Assembly: GCA_000436115.1 (NCBI GenBank)
Contig: FR894524.1
Span: 50,246-72,054, forward strand
DNA: 21,809 nt
Source of the DNA: Firmicutes bacterium CAG:534
GTDB lineage: Bacteria; Bacillota; Clostridia; Lachnospirales; Lachnospiraceae
Direction of reading: 5' to 3'
The notes beneath the pieces are model-generated. The model did no database searches and was not told the origin of the DNA. It saw nothing but the letters and a program-made list of their open reading frames with translations. The position numbers and the translations under genes are program-made. Shown here one piece after another: positions 1 through 7,742 of this stretch (its first letter is position 1; the number at the start of each line of letters is the position of its first letter).

Positions 1-23
1 GCCATGAAATGAAGGAGGGGGCC

Positions 24-971
24 ATGGCTCGAACAAAGAAAAAACAGAATAACGCACCGACAGTGAAGATTACATGGAAAGAAATAAAGCGCCAGAAGTT
101 TCTCCTGATTTGTGCAGCAGCATTTGTGATATATGGTTTTATCTTTTATTATCTGCCGCTTGGCGGCTGGATCATGGCATTTCAGAATTATAAGCCCAAA
201 ACCGGGCTCTTTGGTTCTAAGTTTGTAGGTCTTGCTAAATTTGAGTTTTTGTTTTCAGATGCAACATTTTTGAAGGTAATCAGGAACACGCTGGGAATGG
301 GCGTACTTAATCTGATTACAACCTTTATCATGGCGATCGTTTTTGCAATCCTGCTGAACGAGGTTCGCTCTAAATTTGGGAAAAAAACAGTTCAGACGAT
401 CTCGTACCTGCCACATTTCCTTTCGTGGATCATTGTTACCGGCATCCTTCATGATGCCCTGTCGACATCAGGTATTATTAACGAGCTTCTTCAGAAACTG
501 AATATGATAGATTCACCTATTAATTTCTTTGCCCATCCTTCCTATTTCTGGCCCATCGTAGCCTTCGCCAATGTGTGGAAGGAAACAGGATGGAATGCCA
601 TTATTTACCTGGCAACCATTACTTCCATAGATCCCTGCCTTTATGAGGCAGCCTCCATCGACGGTGCAGGCAGATGGGCCAAAATAAAATATATTACCCT
701 GCCGGGAATTAAATCAACGATCATGATCCTGCTTTTAATGAATGTAGGTAATGTGCTGAATGCCGGCTTTGAAGTACAGTATCTGTTAGGAAACGGACTG
801 ATCAAGAGCGTGTCCGATACCATTGACATTTATGTACTGACCTGGGGTATCAGCCAGAATGACTATTCACTTGGTACGGCAGCCGGTATTTTTAAGAGCG
901 CGGTCAGCATTATCCTGATCATTGTGGCAAATGCACTGGCGAAGCGTGCCGGTGAGGAAAGGTTATTCTAA
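24..971 (+). CDS. Sugar ABC transporter permease, LplB type
   Basis: Inner-membrane subunit of a binding-protein-dependent carbohydrate importer. The 315-residue protein has a basic N-terminus and about six membrane segments, the first near residues 26-45. The cytoplasmic EAA loop that docks the ATPase starts at residue 208 (EAASIDGAGRW, ending in LPG), which identifies the MalF/LplB permease class. An in-frame ATG exists at position 9, but the strong ribosome site AAGGAGGGGG (12-21) overlaps it and fits the ATG at 24, so I use the latter. The second permease follows after 12 bases, so the two should form a heterodimer. The solute-binding lipoprotein and ATPase are not in the window; the binding protein may lie to the left, and these importers often share an ATPase encoded elsewhere. 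Substrate unknown; LplB relatives handle oligosaccharides or complex glycans. Confidence 0.93.
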   Translation: MARTKKKQNNAPTVKITWKEIKRQKFLLICAAAFVIYGFIFYYLPLGGWIMAFQNYKPKTGLFGSKFVGLAKFEFLFSDATFLKVIRNTLGMGVLNLITTFIMAIVFAILLNEVRSKFGKKTVQTISYLPHFLSWIIVTGILHDALSTSGIINELLQKLNMIDSPINFFAHPSYFWPIVAFANVWKETGWNAIIYLATITSIDPCLYEAASIDGAGRWAKIKYITLPGIKSTIMILLLMNVGNVLNAGFEVQYLLGNGLIKSVSDTIDIYVLTWGISQNDYSLGTAAGIFKSAVSIILIIVANALAKRAGEERLF

Positions 972-983
972 GGAGGTGATGGC

Positions 984-1874
984 ATGAAGAAGAAAACATC
1001 CCTTGGGGACAAAATTTTTACAGTATGTAACACTCTGTTTATGATAGCATTCGTGGTCATCACATTATACCCGGTACTGAACACACTTGCCATTTCCTTT
1101 AATGATGGAATTGATGCAGTCCGTGGCGGTATTCATCTGATACCAAGAAAGTTTACTCTCAAAAATTACCAGACGGTTCTGGGAAAACAAAATATGATTA
1201 CAGGTGCGTACATTACCGTGCTGCGTACGGTGATCGGAACGGTGTTAGCGCTTTTAACCAATGCGCTTCTGGCTTTTGTGGTGAGCCGTAAAAGATTTCT
1301 GTTCAAATCCCAGCTTTCATTATTCTGGGTAATCACCATGTATGTAAACGGCGGAATGATCCCGGTATTCCTGCTTTACAAAAATCTTCATCTTACAGGA
1401 ACCTTCTGGGTTTATGTTGTTCCGGGAATGATCAGCGCATGGAATATGCTGGTGATGAGAACTTATATGCAGGGTCTGCCGGACTCCCTTGAGGAATCGG
1501 CACAGCTTGACGGAGCGGGGTACTGGACCGTATTTATTAAGATCATTTCTCCGCTGTGCAAACCGGTATATGCAACGGTGGCTCTGTTTGTTGCGGTAGG
1601 GCAGTGGAACTCCTGGTTTGACGCCATGCTGTACAACAGAATGAAGACCGAATATACCACTCTTCAATATGAGCTGATGAAGCTGCTATCCTCTGTTATG
1701 CAGCAGAGCGGAAGCGCAGCAAATGCTTCCCAGACAGCGGCGGCAGGTGCGGTAACTCCGGTTTCCGTCCGCGCGGCAGCGACCATAGCGACGATGCTTC
1801 CTATCGTGTGCCTGTATCCTTTCTTACAAAGATATTTTGTGACAGGTCTTACGATCGGCGGTGTAAAAGAATAA
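984..1874 (+). CDS. Sugar ABC transporter permease, LplC/YtcP type
   Basis: Second membrane subunit of the same carbohydrate importer, 296 residues with about six membrane segments. The EAA loop begins at residue 170 (EESAQLDGAGYW), the form typical of the MalG/LplC class, and the C-terminus GLTIGGVKE matches the usual ending of this family. A near-perfect ribosome site (AGGAGGTGAT, 971-980) overlaps the last base of the upstream stop codon, so translation of the two permeases is probably coupled. A residue-rich Ala/Ser/Gln stretch near residues 235-260 lies before the last membrane segment, as is common in this subfamily. A terminator follows directly, so this is the last gene of its operon. 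Confidence 0.93.
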   Translation: MKKKTSLGDKIFTVCNTLFMIAFVVITLYPVLNTLAISFNDGIDAVRGGIHLIPRKFTLKNYQTVLGKQNMITGAYITVLRTVIGTVLALLTNALLAFVVSRKRFLFKSQLSLFWVITMYVNGGMIPVFLLYKNLHLTGTFWVYVVPGMISAWNMLVMRTYMQGLPDSLEESAQLDGAGYWTVFIKIISPLCKPVYATVALFVAVGQWNSWFDAMLYNRMKTEYTTLQYELMKLLSSVMQQSGSAANASQTAAAGAVTPVSVRAAATIATMLPIVCLYPFLQRYFVTGLTIGGVKE

Positions 1875-1887
1875 ATGAAGATACCAG

Positions 1888-1920
1888 AAAGCGCAGTCTC
1901 AAAAGGGCCTGCGCTTTTTA
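1888..1920 (+). terminator. Rho-independent terminator after the permease genes
   Basis: AAAGCGCAG (1888-1896) and CTGCGCTTT (1909-1917) form a perfect 9-bp stem around a 12-base loop, ending in a short T run. It lies 13 bases after the second permease stop and separates the sugar transporter from purL. Confidence 0.85.
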
Positions 1921-1946
1921 CTGTAAAAAACAGGGAAAAGTTCAGA

Positions 1947-1974
1947 TTGCAAAATAGATGGGATTAGGTATAAT
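1947..1974 (+). promoter_or_regulatory. Probable sigma-A promoter for purL
   Basis: TTGCAA (1947-1952), a 16-base spacer and TATAAT (1969-1974). A second TATAAT at 1978-1983 has no good -35 partner. Transcription should start near 1981, giving a leader of only about 40 bases. That is too short for a purine riboswitch, so any purine control would have to act on the promoter itself. Confidence 0.6.
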
Positions 1975-2023
1975 AATTATAATGTATTATTTATAACGCA
2001 TAATGGAGGAAAATCAGGCTACG

Positions 2024-5000
2024 ATGGGAAACGTAAAACGCATTTATGTAGAGAAGAAGGCACCGTTTGCAGTAAAGGCAAAGGAACTGAAGGATGAGAT
2101 CTTAAGCTATCTTGGAATAGCAGGGGTAAAAGAGGTTCGGCAGCTGATCAGATATGATGTGGAAAATCTTTCAGACGAAACCTTTGAGAAAGCGGCAACC
2201 TGTGTGTTTTCAGAGCCGCCTGTAGATTTACTGTACAGAGAAGAAATAGAACTGCCGGAGGAAAGCCGTGTGTTTTCCGTAGAATATCTTCCGGGACAGT
2301 TTGACCAGCGTGCAGATTCAGCAATGCAATGCGTGAAGTTTTTGAAGGAGGATGAAAATCCTATTATCAGGACAGCGGTTACCTATCTGATCATAGGAGA
2401 TATTACAGAAGATGAATTTGAGCGGATCAAGGCACACTGCATCAATCCGGTTGATTCCAGGGAAGTGGGAATGGAGAAGCCGCAGACCTTAAGGACAGAA
2501 TATGAGGAACCGGCGGATGTGCTGATCTTTGACGGATTTCAGGAAATGGATAAGGAGGAGCTTAGAAAGCTCTATGACAGTCTTGGGCTTGCCATGACCT
2601 TTAAGGATTTTCTGCATATCCAGAATTACTTTAAAGGAAGCGAGCACAGGGATCCTTCCATGACAGAGATCAGAGTGTTAGATACCTACTGGTCGGATCA
2701 TTGCCGCCATACCACTTTTTCCACCGAGCTTAAGGAGATTGAATTTAAAGAGGGCTATTACAGAGAGCCCATTGAAACCACATATCAGAGCTATCTGGAT
2801 ACCAGAAATGAGATCTTTGAGGGAAGAGAGGACAAATTTGTCTGTCTGATGGATCTGGCGCTGATGGCTATGCGAAAACTGAAAAAAGATGGCAAGCTGC
2901 AGGATATGGAGGAATCTGATGAGATCAATGCCTGCTCCGTTGTGGTGCCTGTCCAGATCAATTATGGCGACGGGCCGGTGACGGAGGAGTGGCTGGTATT
3001 CTTTAAGAACGAGACCCATAACCATCCTACAGAGATCGAACCCTTCGGAGGTGCGGCAACCTGTCTGGGCGGTGCGATCAGAGATCCTCTTTCCGGAAGA
3101 GGCTATGTTTACCAGGCAATGCGTGTGACAGGTGCGGCAGACCCTACGGTACCTGTTTCCGAGACCCTGAAGGGAAAGCTTTCCCAGAAGAGACTGGTAA
3201 GAGGCGCCGCAAGCGGATATTCTTCTTACGGAAACCAGATCGGACTGGCAACCGGTTACGTCAAAGAATTGTATCACCCGGATTATGTGGCAAAGCGTAT
3301 GGAAATCGGCGCAGTTATGGGAGCAGCCCCCAGAAGCTGCGTGATCAGGGAAAATTCTGACCCTGGAGACATCATCATCCTTCTGGGCGGAAGGACAGGA
3401 CGCGATGGCTGCGGCGGAGCAACAGGCTCCTCCAAGGTACATACCGAAAGCTCCATTGAAACCTGCGGAGCAGAAGTGCAGAAGGGAAATGCACCGACAG
3501 AACGGAAGATCCAGAGACTTTTCCGCAGAGGGGAAGTGAGCAGGATCATTAAAAAGTGTAATGATTTTGGAGCAGGGGGCGTTTCCGTTGCCATTGGTGA
3601 GCTGGCAGACGGCCTTACGGTAGATCTGGATAAGGTTCCCAAAAAGTATGCAGGACTTGACGGAACAGAACTTGCGATTTCTGAATCCCAGGAGAGAATG
3701 GCGGTTGTGGTAGACCCGGGAGATGTGGACCGGTTCCTGGGGTATGCCGCAGAGGAAAACCTGGAGGCAATTCCGGTTGCAGTGGTAACAAAAGAACCCA
3801 GGCTGGTTCTGAAGTGGAGAGGCAAGGAAATTGTAAATATTGAAAGGGCATTCCTGGATACCAATGGCGCCCATCAGGAGACAAGTGTTCTGGTAGATAT
3901 TCCTGAAAAGGAAGATAATTATTTCCGGAAGATTGCCATCCCTTCCGTCAGCAAAAAGCTGGAAGAAGGAGATGTGAAAGGGGCATGGCTTGCAGAGTTA
4001 AGCGATCTGAACGTATGCTCCCAAAAGGGACTTGTGGAGATGTTTGACTCCTCCATTGGCGCAGGAAGCGTGCTGATGCCTTATGGCGGACAGTATCAGC
4101 TTACAGAAACACAGGTTATGGTAGCGAAGCTCCCTGTGTTAAAAGGAAAAACAGATACCGTAACCATGATGAGTTATGGGTTTGATCCCTATTTATCCTC
4201 CTGGAGCCCTTATCATGGCGCTGTATATGCCGTAACGGAATCCATGGCGAAGATCGTTGCCGCAGGCGGAGATTTTTCCAGGATCCGTCTGACCTTCCAG
4301 GAGTATTTCCGGAGAATGACAGCAGATCCGGAGAGATGGAGCCAGCCGTTTACGGCGCTGCTGGGAGCCTATGATGCACAGATCGGATACGGACTGCCTT
4401 CCATCGGCGGAAAGGACAGTATGTCGGGAACCTTTAACGATATTGACGTTCCCCCTACTCTGGTATCCTTTGCTGTAGATATTGCGCAGGGACGGGATAT
4501 TATAACGCCTGAACTGAAGGAACCCTCGGATGTACTGCTTCAGTTCTGGTTTGACAAAGATGACTATGATATTCCTGTATATGAGCACGTTATGGATACC
4601 TATGGTTTTATCCATGAACTGATCCTTGCGGGAAAAGTAAAGGCAGCATATGCGCTGGATTCCAAGGGACTGGTTTCCGGGGTGAGCAAGATGGCCTTTG
4701 GAAATAAGCTTGGTGTGGCCTATGAGAAGGAACTGAAGGACAGAGATCTGTTTGAAAACTGTCTGGGAGATATTGTGTTAGAGGTTACAGAGAAGCAGGC
4801 AGAGGAGCTTTTTGCACAGAAAGAGTCGGATGACAAGGCGGCCGGGCTGAACTTCAGAAAAGTGGGAACTGTTACAAAGGAGCCGGTATTTACCTATCAG
4901 GATGTGGCAATTTCCATGGAGGAAGCGTTAGAAGCCTGGAAGAGCAAGCTGGAAAAGGTATTCCCCACCAAAGCACAGAAGGATACTTCGGAAGTGGCTT

Positions 5001-5848
5001 CTCCTTTATACAGGGAGTCCCATGTCCACATCTGCAAAAACAAGATTGCAAAGCCCACGGTGTTTATCCCGGTATTCCCGGGGACAAACTGTGAGTATGA
5101 CAGTGCAAAGGCGTTTGAACGTGCAGGAGCGCAGACGATCACAAGAGTATTTAAAAACCGTACGCCCGAAGATATCAGGGAGTCCGTCGAAGCTTTTAAA
5201 CAGGATATTGAAAAAGCACAGATCATTATGTTCCCCGGTGGCTTTTCAGCCGGAGACGAACCGGATGGAAGCGCAAAGTTTTTTGCAACAGCGTTCCGGA
5301 ATGAGCAGATCAAAGAGGCGGTAAGCAGGCTTTTACAGGAAAGAGACGGACTTGCACTTGGAATCTGCAACGGGTTCCAGGCACTGATTAAGCTTGGCCT
5401 TGTGCCATATGGGGAGATCGTGGGACAGAAAGAGGACTCTCCTACATTGACCTTTAATACCATTAACAGACATATCTCCAAAATGGTCTATACAAAAGTG
5501 GTATCCAACAAGTCTCCATGGCTTTCTATGGCAGAGCTTGGCAAAACCTATGTAACGCCTGCATCTCACGGAGAGGGAAGATTTGTAGCGCCGAAGGAAT
5601 GGCTCACAAAGCTTTTTGAAAACGGACAGGTGGCTACACAGTATGCAGATCCCTGGGGAAATGTATCCATGGATGAAGAGTGGAATATTAACGGTTCTTA
5701 TTGTGCCATTGAAGGAATTACTTCGCCGGATGGCAGATGCCTTGGTAAAATGGCCCATGTGGAGAGAAGAGGACAGAAGGTTGCCATCAATATTTCCGGC
5801 GAGCAGGATCTGAAGATCTTTGAAGCCGGTGTGGAATATTTTAAATAA
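2024..5848 (+). CDS. purL: Phosphoribosylformylglycinamidine synthase, single-chain
   Basis: Catalyses the fourth step of purine synthesis: FGAR, ATP and glutamine to FGAM. About 1274 residues carry a PurS-like N-terminus, two synthetase halves and a C-terminal glutaminase in one chain. This is the clostridial large form, in contrast to the separate PurS/PurL/PurQ of Bacillus. Seen motifs: ETHNHPTE at 330-337 (ATP site), a GGKDSMSG motif in the second half, and a class I glutaminase triad of C1115 (in GICNGFQ), H1182 and E1184 (in SHGEGRF). The open frame begins at ATG 2003, but GGAGG at 2005-2009 lies inside that start and would serve the ATG at 2024, giving MGNVKRIYVEKK. The 14-base spacing is long, so 2003 is not excluded. 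All catalytic motifs look intact. No other purine gene is adjacent. Confidence 0.95.
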   Translation: MGNVKRIYVEKKAPFAVKAKELKDEILSYLGIAGVKEVRQLIRYDVENLSDETFEKAATCVFSEPPVDLLYREEIELPEESRVFSVEYLPGQFDQRADSAMQCVKFLKEDENPIIRTAVTYLIIGDITEDEFERIKAHCINPVDSREVGMEKPQTLRTEYEEPADVLIFDGFQEMDKEELRKLYDSLGLAMTFKDFLHIQNYFKGSEHRDPSMTEIRVLDTYWSDHCRHTTFSTELKEIEFKEGYYREPIETTYQSYLDTRNEIFEGREDKFVCLMDLALMAMRKLKKDGKLQDMEESDEINACSVVVPVQINYGDGPVTEEWLVFFKNETHNHPTEIEPFGGAATCLGGAIRDPLSGRGYVYQAMRVTGAADPTVPVSETLKGKLSQKRLVRGAASGYSSYGNQIGLATGYVKELYHPDYVAKRMEIGAVMGAAPRSCVIRENSDPGDIIILLGGRTGRDGCGGATGSSKVHTESSIETCGAEVQKGNAPTERKIQRLFRRGEVSRIIKKCNDFGAGGVSVAIGELADGLTVDLDKVPKKYAGLDGTELAISESQERMAVVVDPGDVDRFLGYAAEENLEAIPVAVVTKEPRLVLKWRGKEIVNIERAFLDTNGAHQETSVLVDIPEKEDNYFRKIAIPSVSKKLEEGDVKGAWLAELSDLNVCSQKGLVEMFDSSIGAGSVLMPYGGQYQLTETQVMVAKLPVLKGKTDTVTMMSYGFDPYLSSWSPYHGAVYAVTESMAKIVAAGGDFSRIRLTFQEYFRRMTADPERWSQPFTALLGAYDAQIGYGLPSIGGKDSMSGTFNDIDVPPTLVSFAVDIAQGRDIITPELKEPSDVLLQFWFDKDDYDIPVYEHVMDTYGFIHELILAGKVKAAYALDSKGLVSGVSKMAFGNKLGVAYEKELKDRDLFENCLGDIVLEVTEKQAEELFAQKESDDKAAGLNFRKVGTVTKEPVFTYQDVAISMEEALEAWKSKLEKVFPTKAQKDTSEVASPLYRESHVHICKNKIAKPTVFIPVFPGTNCEYDSAKAFERAGAQTITRVFKNRTPEDIRESVEAFKQDIEKAQIIMFPGGFSAGDEPDGSAKFFATAFRNEQIKEAVSRLLQERDGLALGICNGFQALIKLGLVPYGEIVGQKEDSPTLTFNTINRHISKMVYTKVVSNKSPWLSMAELGKTYVTPASHGEGRFVAPKEWLTKLFENGQVATQYADPWGNVSMDEEWNINGSYCAIEGITSPDGRCLGKMAHVERRGQKVAINISGEQDLKIFEAGVEYFK

Positions 5849-5867
5849 GTGATAAGAGGGGAACAAA

Positions 5868-6518
5868 ATGCGTAAAAAAGGATTGATCATTGCTGTTGCG
5901 GTTATTGTGATTTTCGTGTTTTTGGCAGCCGCTATCGGAAAGGGCCAGAAAAATACCGGGGAAAAGGCATCCGGCAGTCAAAAGACAGATGACACCAATG
6001 TAGCGGTCGCAGAAATCCCGGAGCTTTCCGTGGAGGAAACAGAGGAGACACCGGAGCAGACAGCAGAGGAAGAGGAACCGGTCTACTTTGGAGATGCAGA
6101 GATGACCTGTGAGCTGCCAAGAGGCTTTAAGGCCTTAGACGGGGAAGAGGGCGTTTATGTCTATAGAACCTATCCCAAGGACAGCTCCATCATTAACTAT
6201 GTGATCGCAGAAAGCCAGGAGGATGTTACAAAGCTCACCCAGGAGGAATTCCAGAAGCTGTACGAGGATAATCTCTATGATGCTTATGGAGATGAGATCC
6301 AGATCAATATCACTCAGTACGAAAAGAGCAAGATCAACGGAAGAAATGCCATTACAGTTACTTTTGACTATACGCTGAAGGGAACTGAGTATGAGCAGAT
6401 GGAGCTTATGGTATATAACGGAGCGGAATCCCATATCCTGACTTATCTTCAGGAAAAGGATGGAAAGTGGGCGGAAGAATTTAAAAAATCCATAGCATCT
6501 GTTGCCTTCAGGGAATAA
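5868..6518 (+). CDS. Exported or membrane-anchored protein of unknown function
   Basis: I do not recognise a named family. The 216-residue protein starts with MRKKG and a hydrophobic helix (about residues 5-23) with no lipobox cysteine, so it is either an uncleaved N-terminal anchor or a signal peptide. Residues 25-70 are a low-complexity, Glu/Thr-rich linker. From about residue 70 there is a compact soluble domain of roughly 145 residues with alternating strands (MTCELPRGFKAL, NAITVTFDY, ESHILTYLQ) and an ending like KSIASVAF. This pattern recalls PsbP/Mog1-like or DUF1795-type domains, but that is only a resemblance. A purine-rich ribosome site (AAGAGGGG) precedes the ATG. It lies 19 bases after purL and 13 before a glycosyltransferase, so it is probably cotranscribed with both. 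Confidence 0.8.
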   Translation: MRKKGLIIAVAVIVIFVFLAAAIGKGQKNTGEKASGSQKTDDTNVAVAEIPELSVEETEETPEQTAEEEEPVYFGDAEMTCELPRGFKALDGEEGVYVYRTYPKDSSIINYVIAESQEDVTKLTQEEFQKLYEDNLYDAYGDEIQINITQYEKSKINGRNAITVTFDYTLKGTEYEQMELMVYNGAESHILTYLQEKDGKWAEEFKKSIASVAFRE

Positions 6519-6531
6519 AAGGAGAACACCT

Positions 6532-7734
6532 ATGCAGGAAAGAAAAATCGACCGGGCATTGCGCATTAGAGTCAGGCTTGGAGTAATAGAATTTCAGGTG
6601 GTAGACCTTTTGTTTATCCTGTGCCTTTTTGTGTTTGGTTTTTTGATCAGATGGAAGCTGATGCCCATTGAATCCGCAGATTTTTGGGGATTTTTGGAGG
6701 ACTGGATGAACCAGATCAGGGAAAGCGGGGGATACCGGTCCTTAGATCACCAGATTTCAAATTACACCTCGCCCTACATGTATATCATGTGCCTGCTTTC
6801 TTATCTGACGGAGAATGATCTTTATGGACTGAAAATGGTGTCCATCCTATTTGACTATGCAGCAGCTGTTGCAGTGTTTCTGATCATACATCAGATGACA
6901 GGTCAGGTAAGGAAAGCGATTCTGGGGATGGGCATGCTCCTTTTATCGCCTACCGTGATCATTGACAGCGCCTACTGGTGCCAGTGTGACATTATCTATA
7001 CAACCTTTATTTTGTACGCATTATACTGCTTTTTTAAGAATAACAGTAAGAGCTGCCTTATTTTTCTGGGCGTAGCCTTTGCTTTTAAATTGCAGACCCT
7101 GTTTATTGTACCGTTCTTTTTGATCATGTGGCTGAAAGGGAAGACCATTAAGCTGAGACATTTCTTATGGATCCCGGTGGTTTATGTGATCAGCATCCTT
7201 CCTGCATGGATGGTGGGAAGAGACTTTAAAGAGCTTTTGCTGATTTATTTTGATCAGTCCGGAACATATCCCTGGGGAACACTGGAATATCCCAATATTT
7301 ATGCGCTTCTCGGAGAATCCATGCCGGATATGAGACATGCGTCTGAGGTCAGCGGTGCAGGAATGTTTATGACGATCATTCTGATAGGGGCTCTTGCATA
7401 TTACCTCTACACCAGGGATGTAAACCTGACAGGGCAGATGATGATCACCATTGCGCTTTTTACGGTGGCGCTGATTGTGTATTGTCTGCCGCATATGCAC
7501 GACAGGTATGGTTTCCTGATCGATCTTCTTGCGGTGATTTATGGAATGCTGGACACAAAAAAATTGCCTGTCACCTGCGGCTTTTTTGTGGTTTCGATCA
7601 TAACCTTTATGCCATATCTGATCGCAGTGCACATCGTACCGATCCAATATGTGGCATTAGCGCTGCTTGGCTTACTTCTTTATGTTGGCTATGACCTGTA
7701 CCGACAGGTGAAGGCAAATACGCTTACATTATAA
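6532..7734 (+). CDS. Gpi18-like GT-C membrane glycosyltransferase
   Basis: A polytopic membrane protein of 400 residues with about ten hydrophobic helices. After the first helix, the outer loop carries acidic residues (SADFWGFLEDW; D50, E56, D57), placed where GT-C enzymes keep their catalytic or metal-binding acid. The stretch WCQCDIIYTTFILYALY followed by FAFKLQTLFIVPFF is characteristic of the COG5542 group (mannosyltransferases related to Gpi18), which use polyprenyl-phosphate sugars. Acceptor and sugar are unknown. The frame opens at 6502, but the ribosome site AAAGGAG (6518-6524) fits the ATG at 6532, just after the upstream stop. It is last in the purL transcript and converges on a PMT-family gene 8 bases away; two polyprenyl-sugar transferases side by side suggest a shared glycosylation role, which is inference. 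Confidence 0.8.
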   Translation: MQERKIDRALRIRVRLGVIEFQVVDLLFILCLFVFGFLIRWKLMPIESADFWGFLEDWMNQIRESGGYRSLDHQISNYTSPYMYIMCLLSYLTENDLYGLKMVSILFDYAAAVAVFLIIHQMTGQVRKAILGMGMLLLSPTVIIDSAYWCQCDIIYTTFILYALYCFFKNNSKSCLIFLGVAFAFKLQTLFIVPFFLIMWLKGKTIKLRHFLWIPVVYVISILPAWMVGRDFKELLLIYFDQSGTYPWGTLEYPNIYALLGESMPDMRHASEVSGAGMFMTIILIGALAYYLYTRDVNLTGQMMITIALFTVALIVYCLPHMHDRYGFLIDLLAVIYGMLDTKKLPVTCGFFVVSIITFMPYLIAVHIVPIQYVALALLGLLLYVGYDLYRQVKANTLTL

Positions 7735-7742
7735 ACGGTTCC

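Noticed and set aside
1941..2023. Purine riboswitch upstream of purL
   Set aside because: The predicted leader is about 40 bases, and no three-way junction with the conserved loops can be formed.
2678..3874. 398-residue open frame on the minus strand inside purL
   Set aside because: It lies entirely opposite intact PurL motifs, has no ribosome site I can see, and its translation is Cys/His/Ser-rich without domain-like patterns. It is a shadow of codon use in purL.
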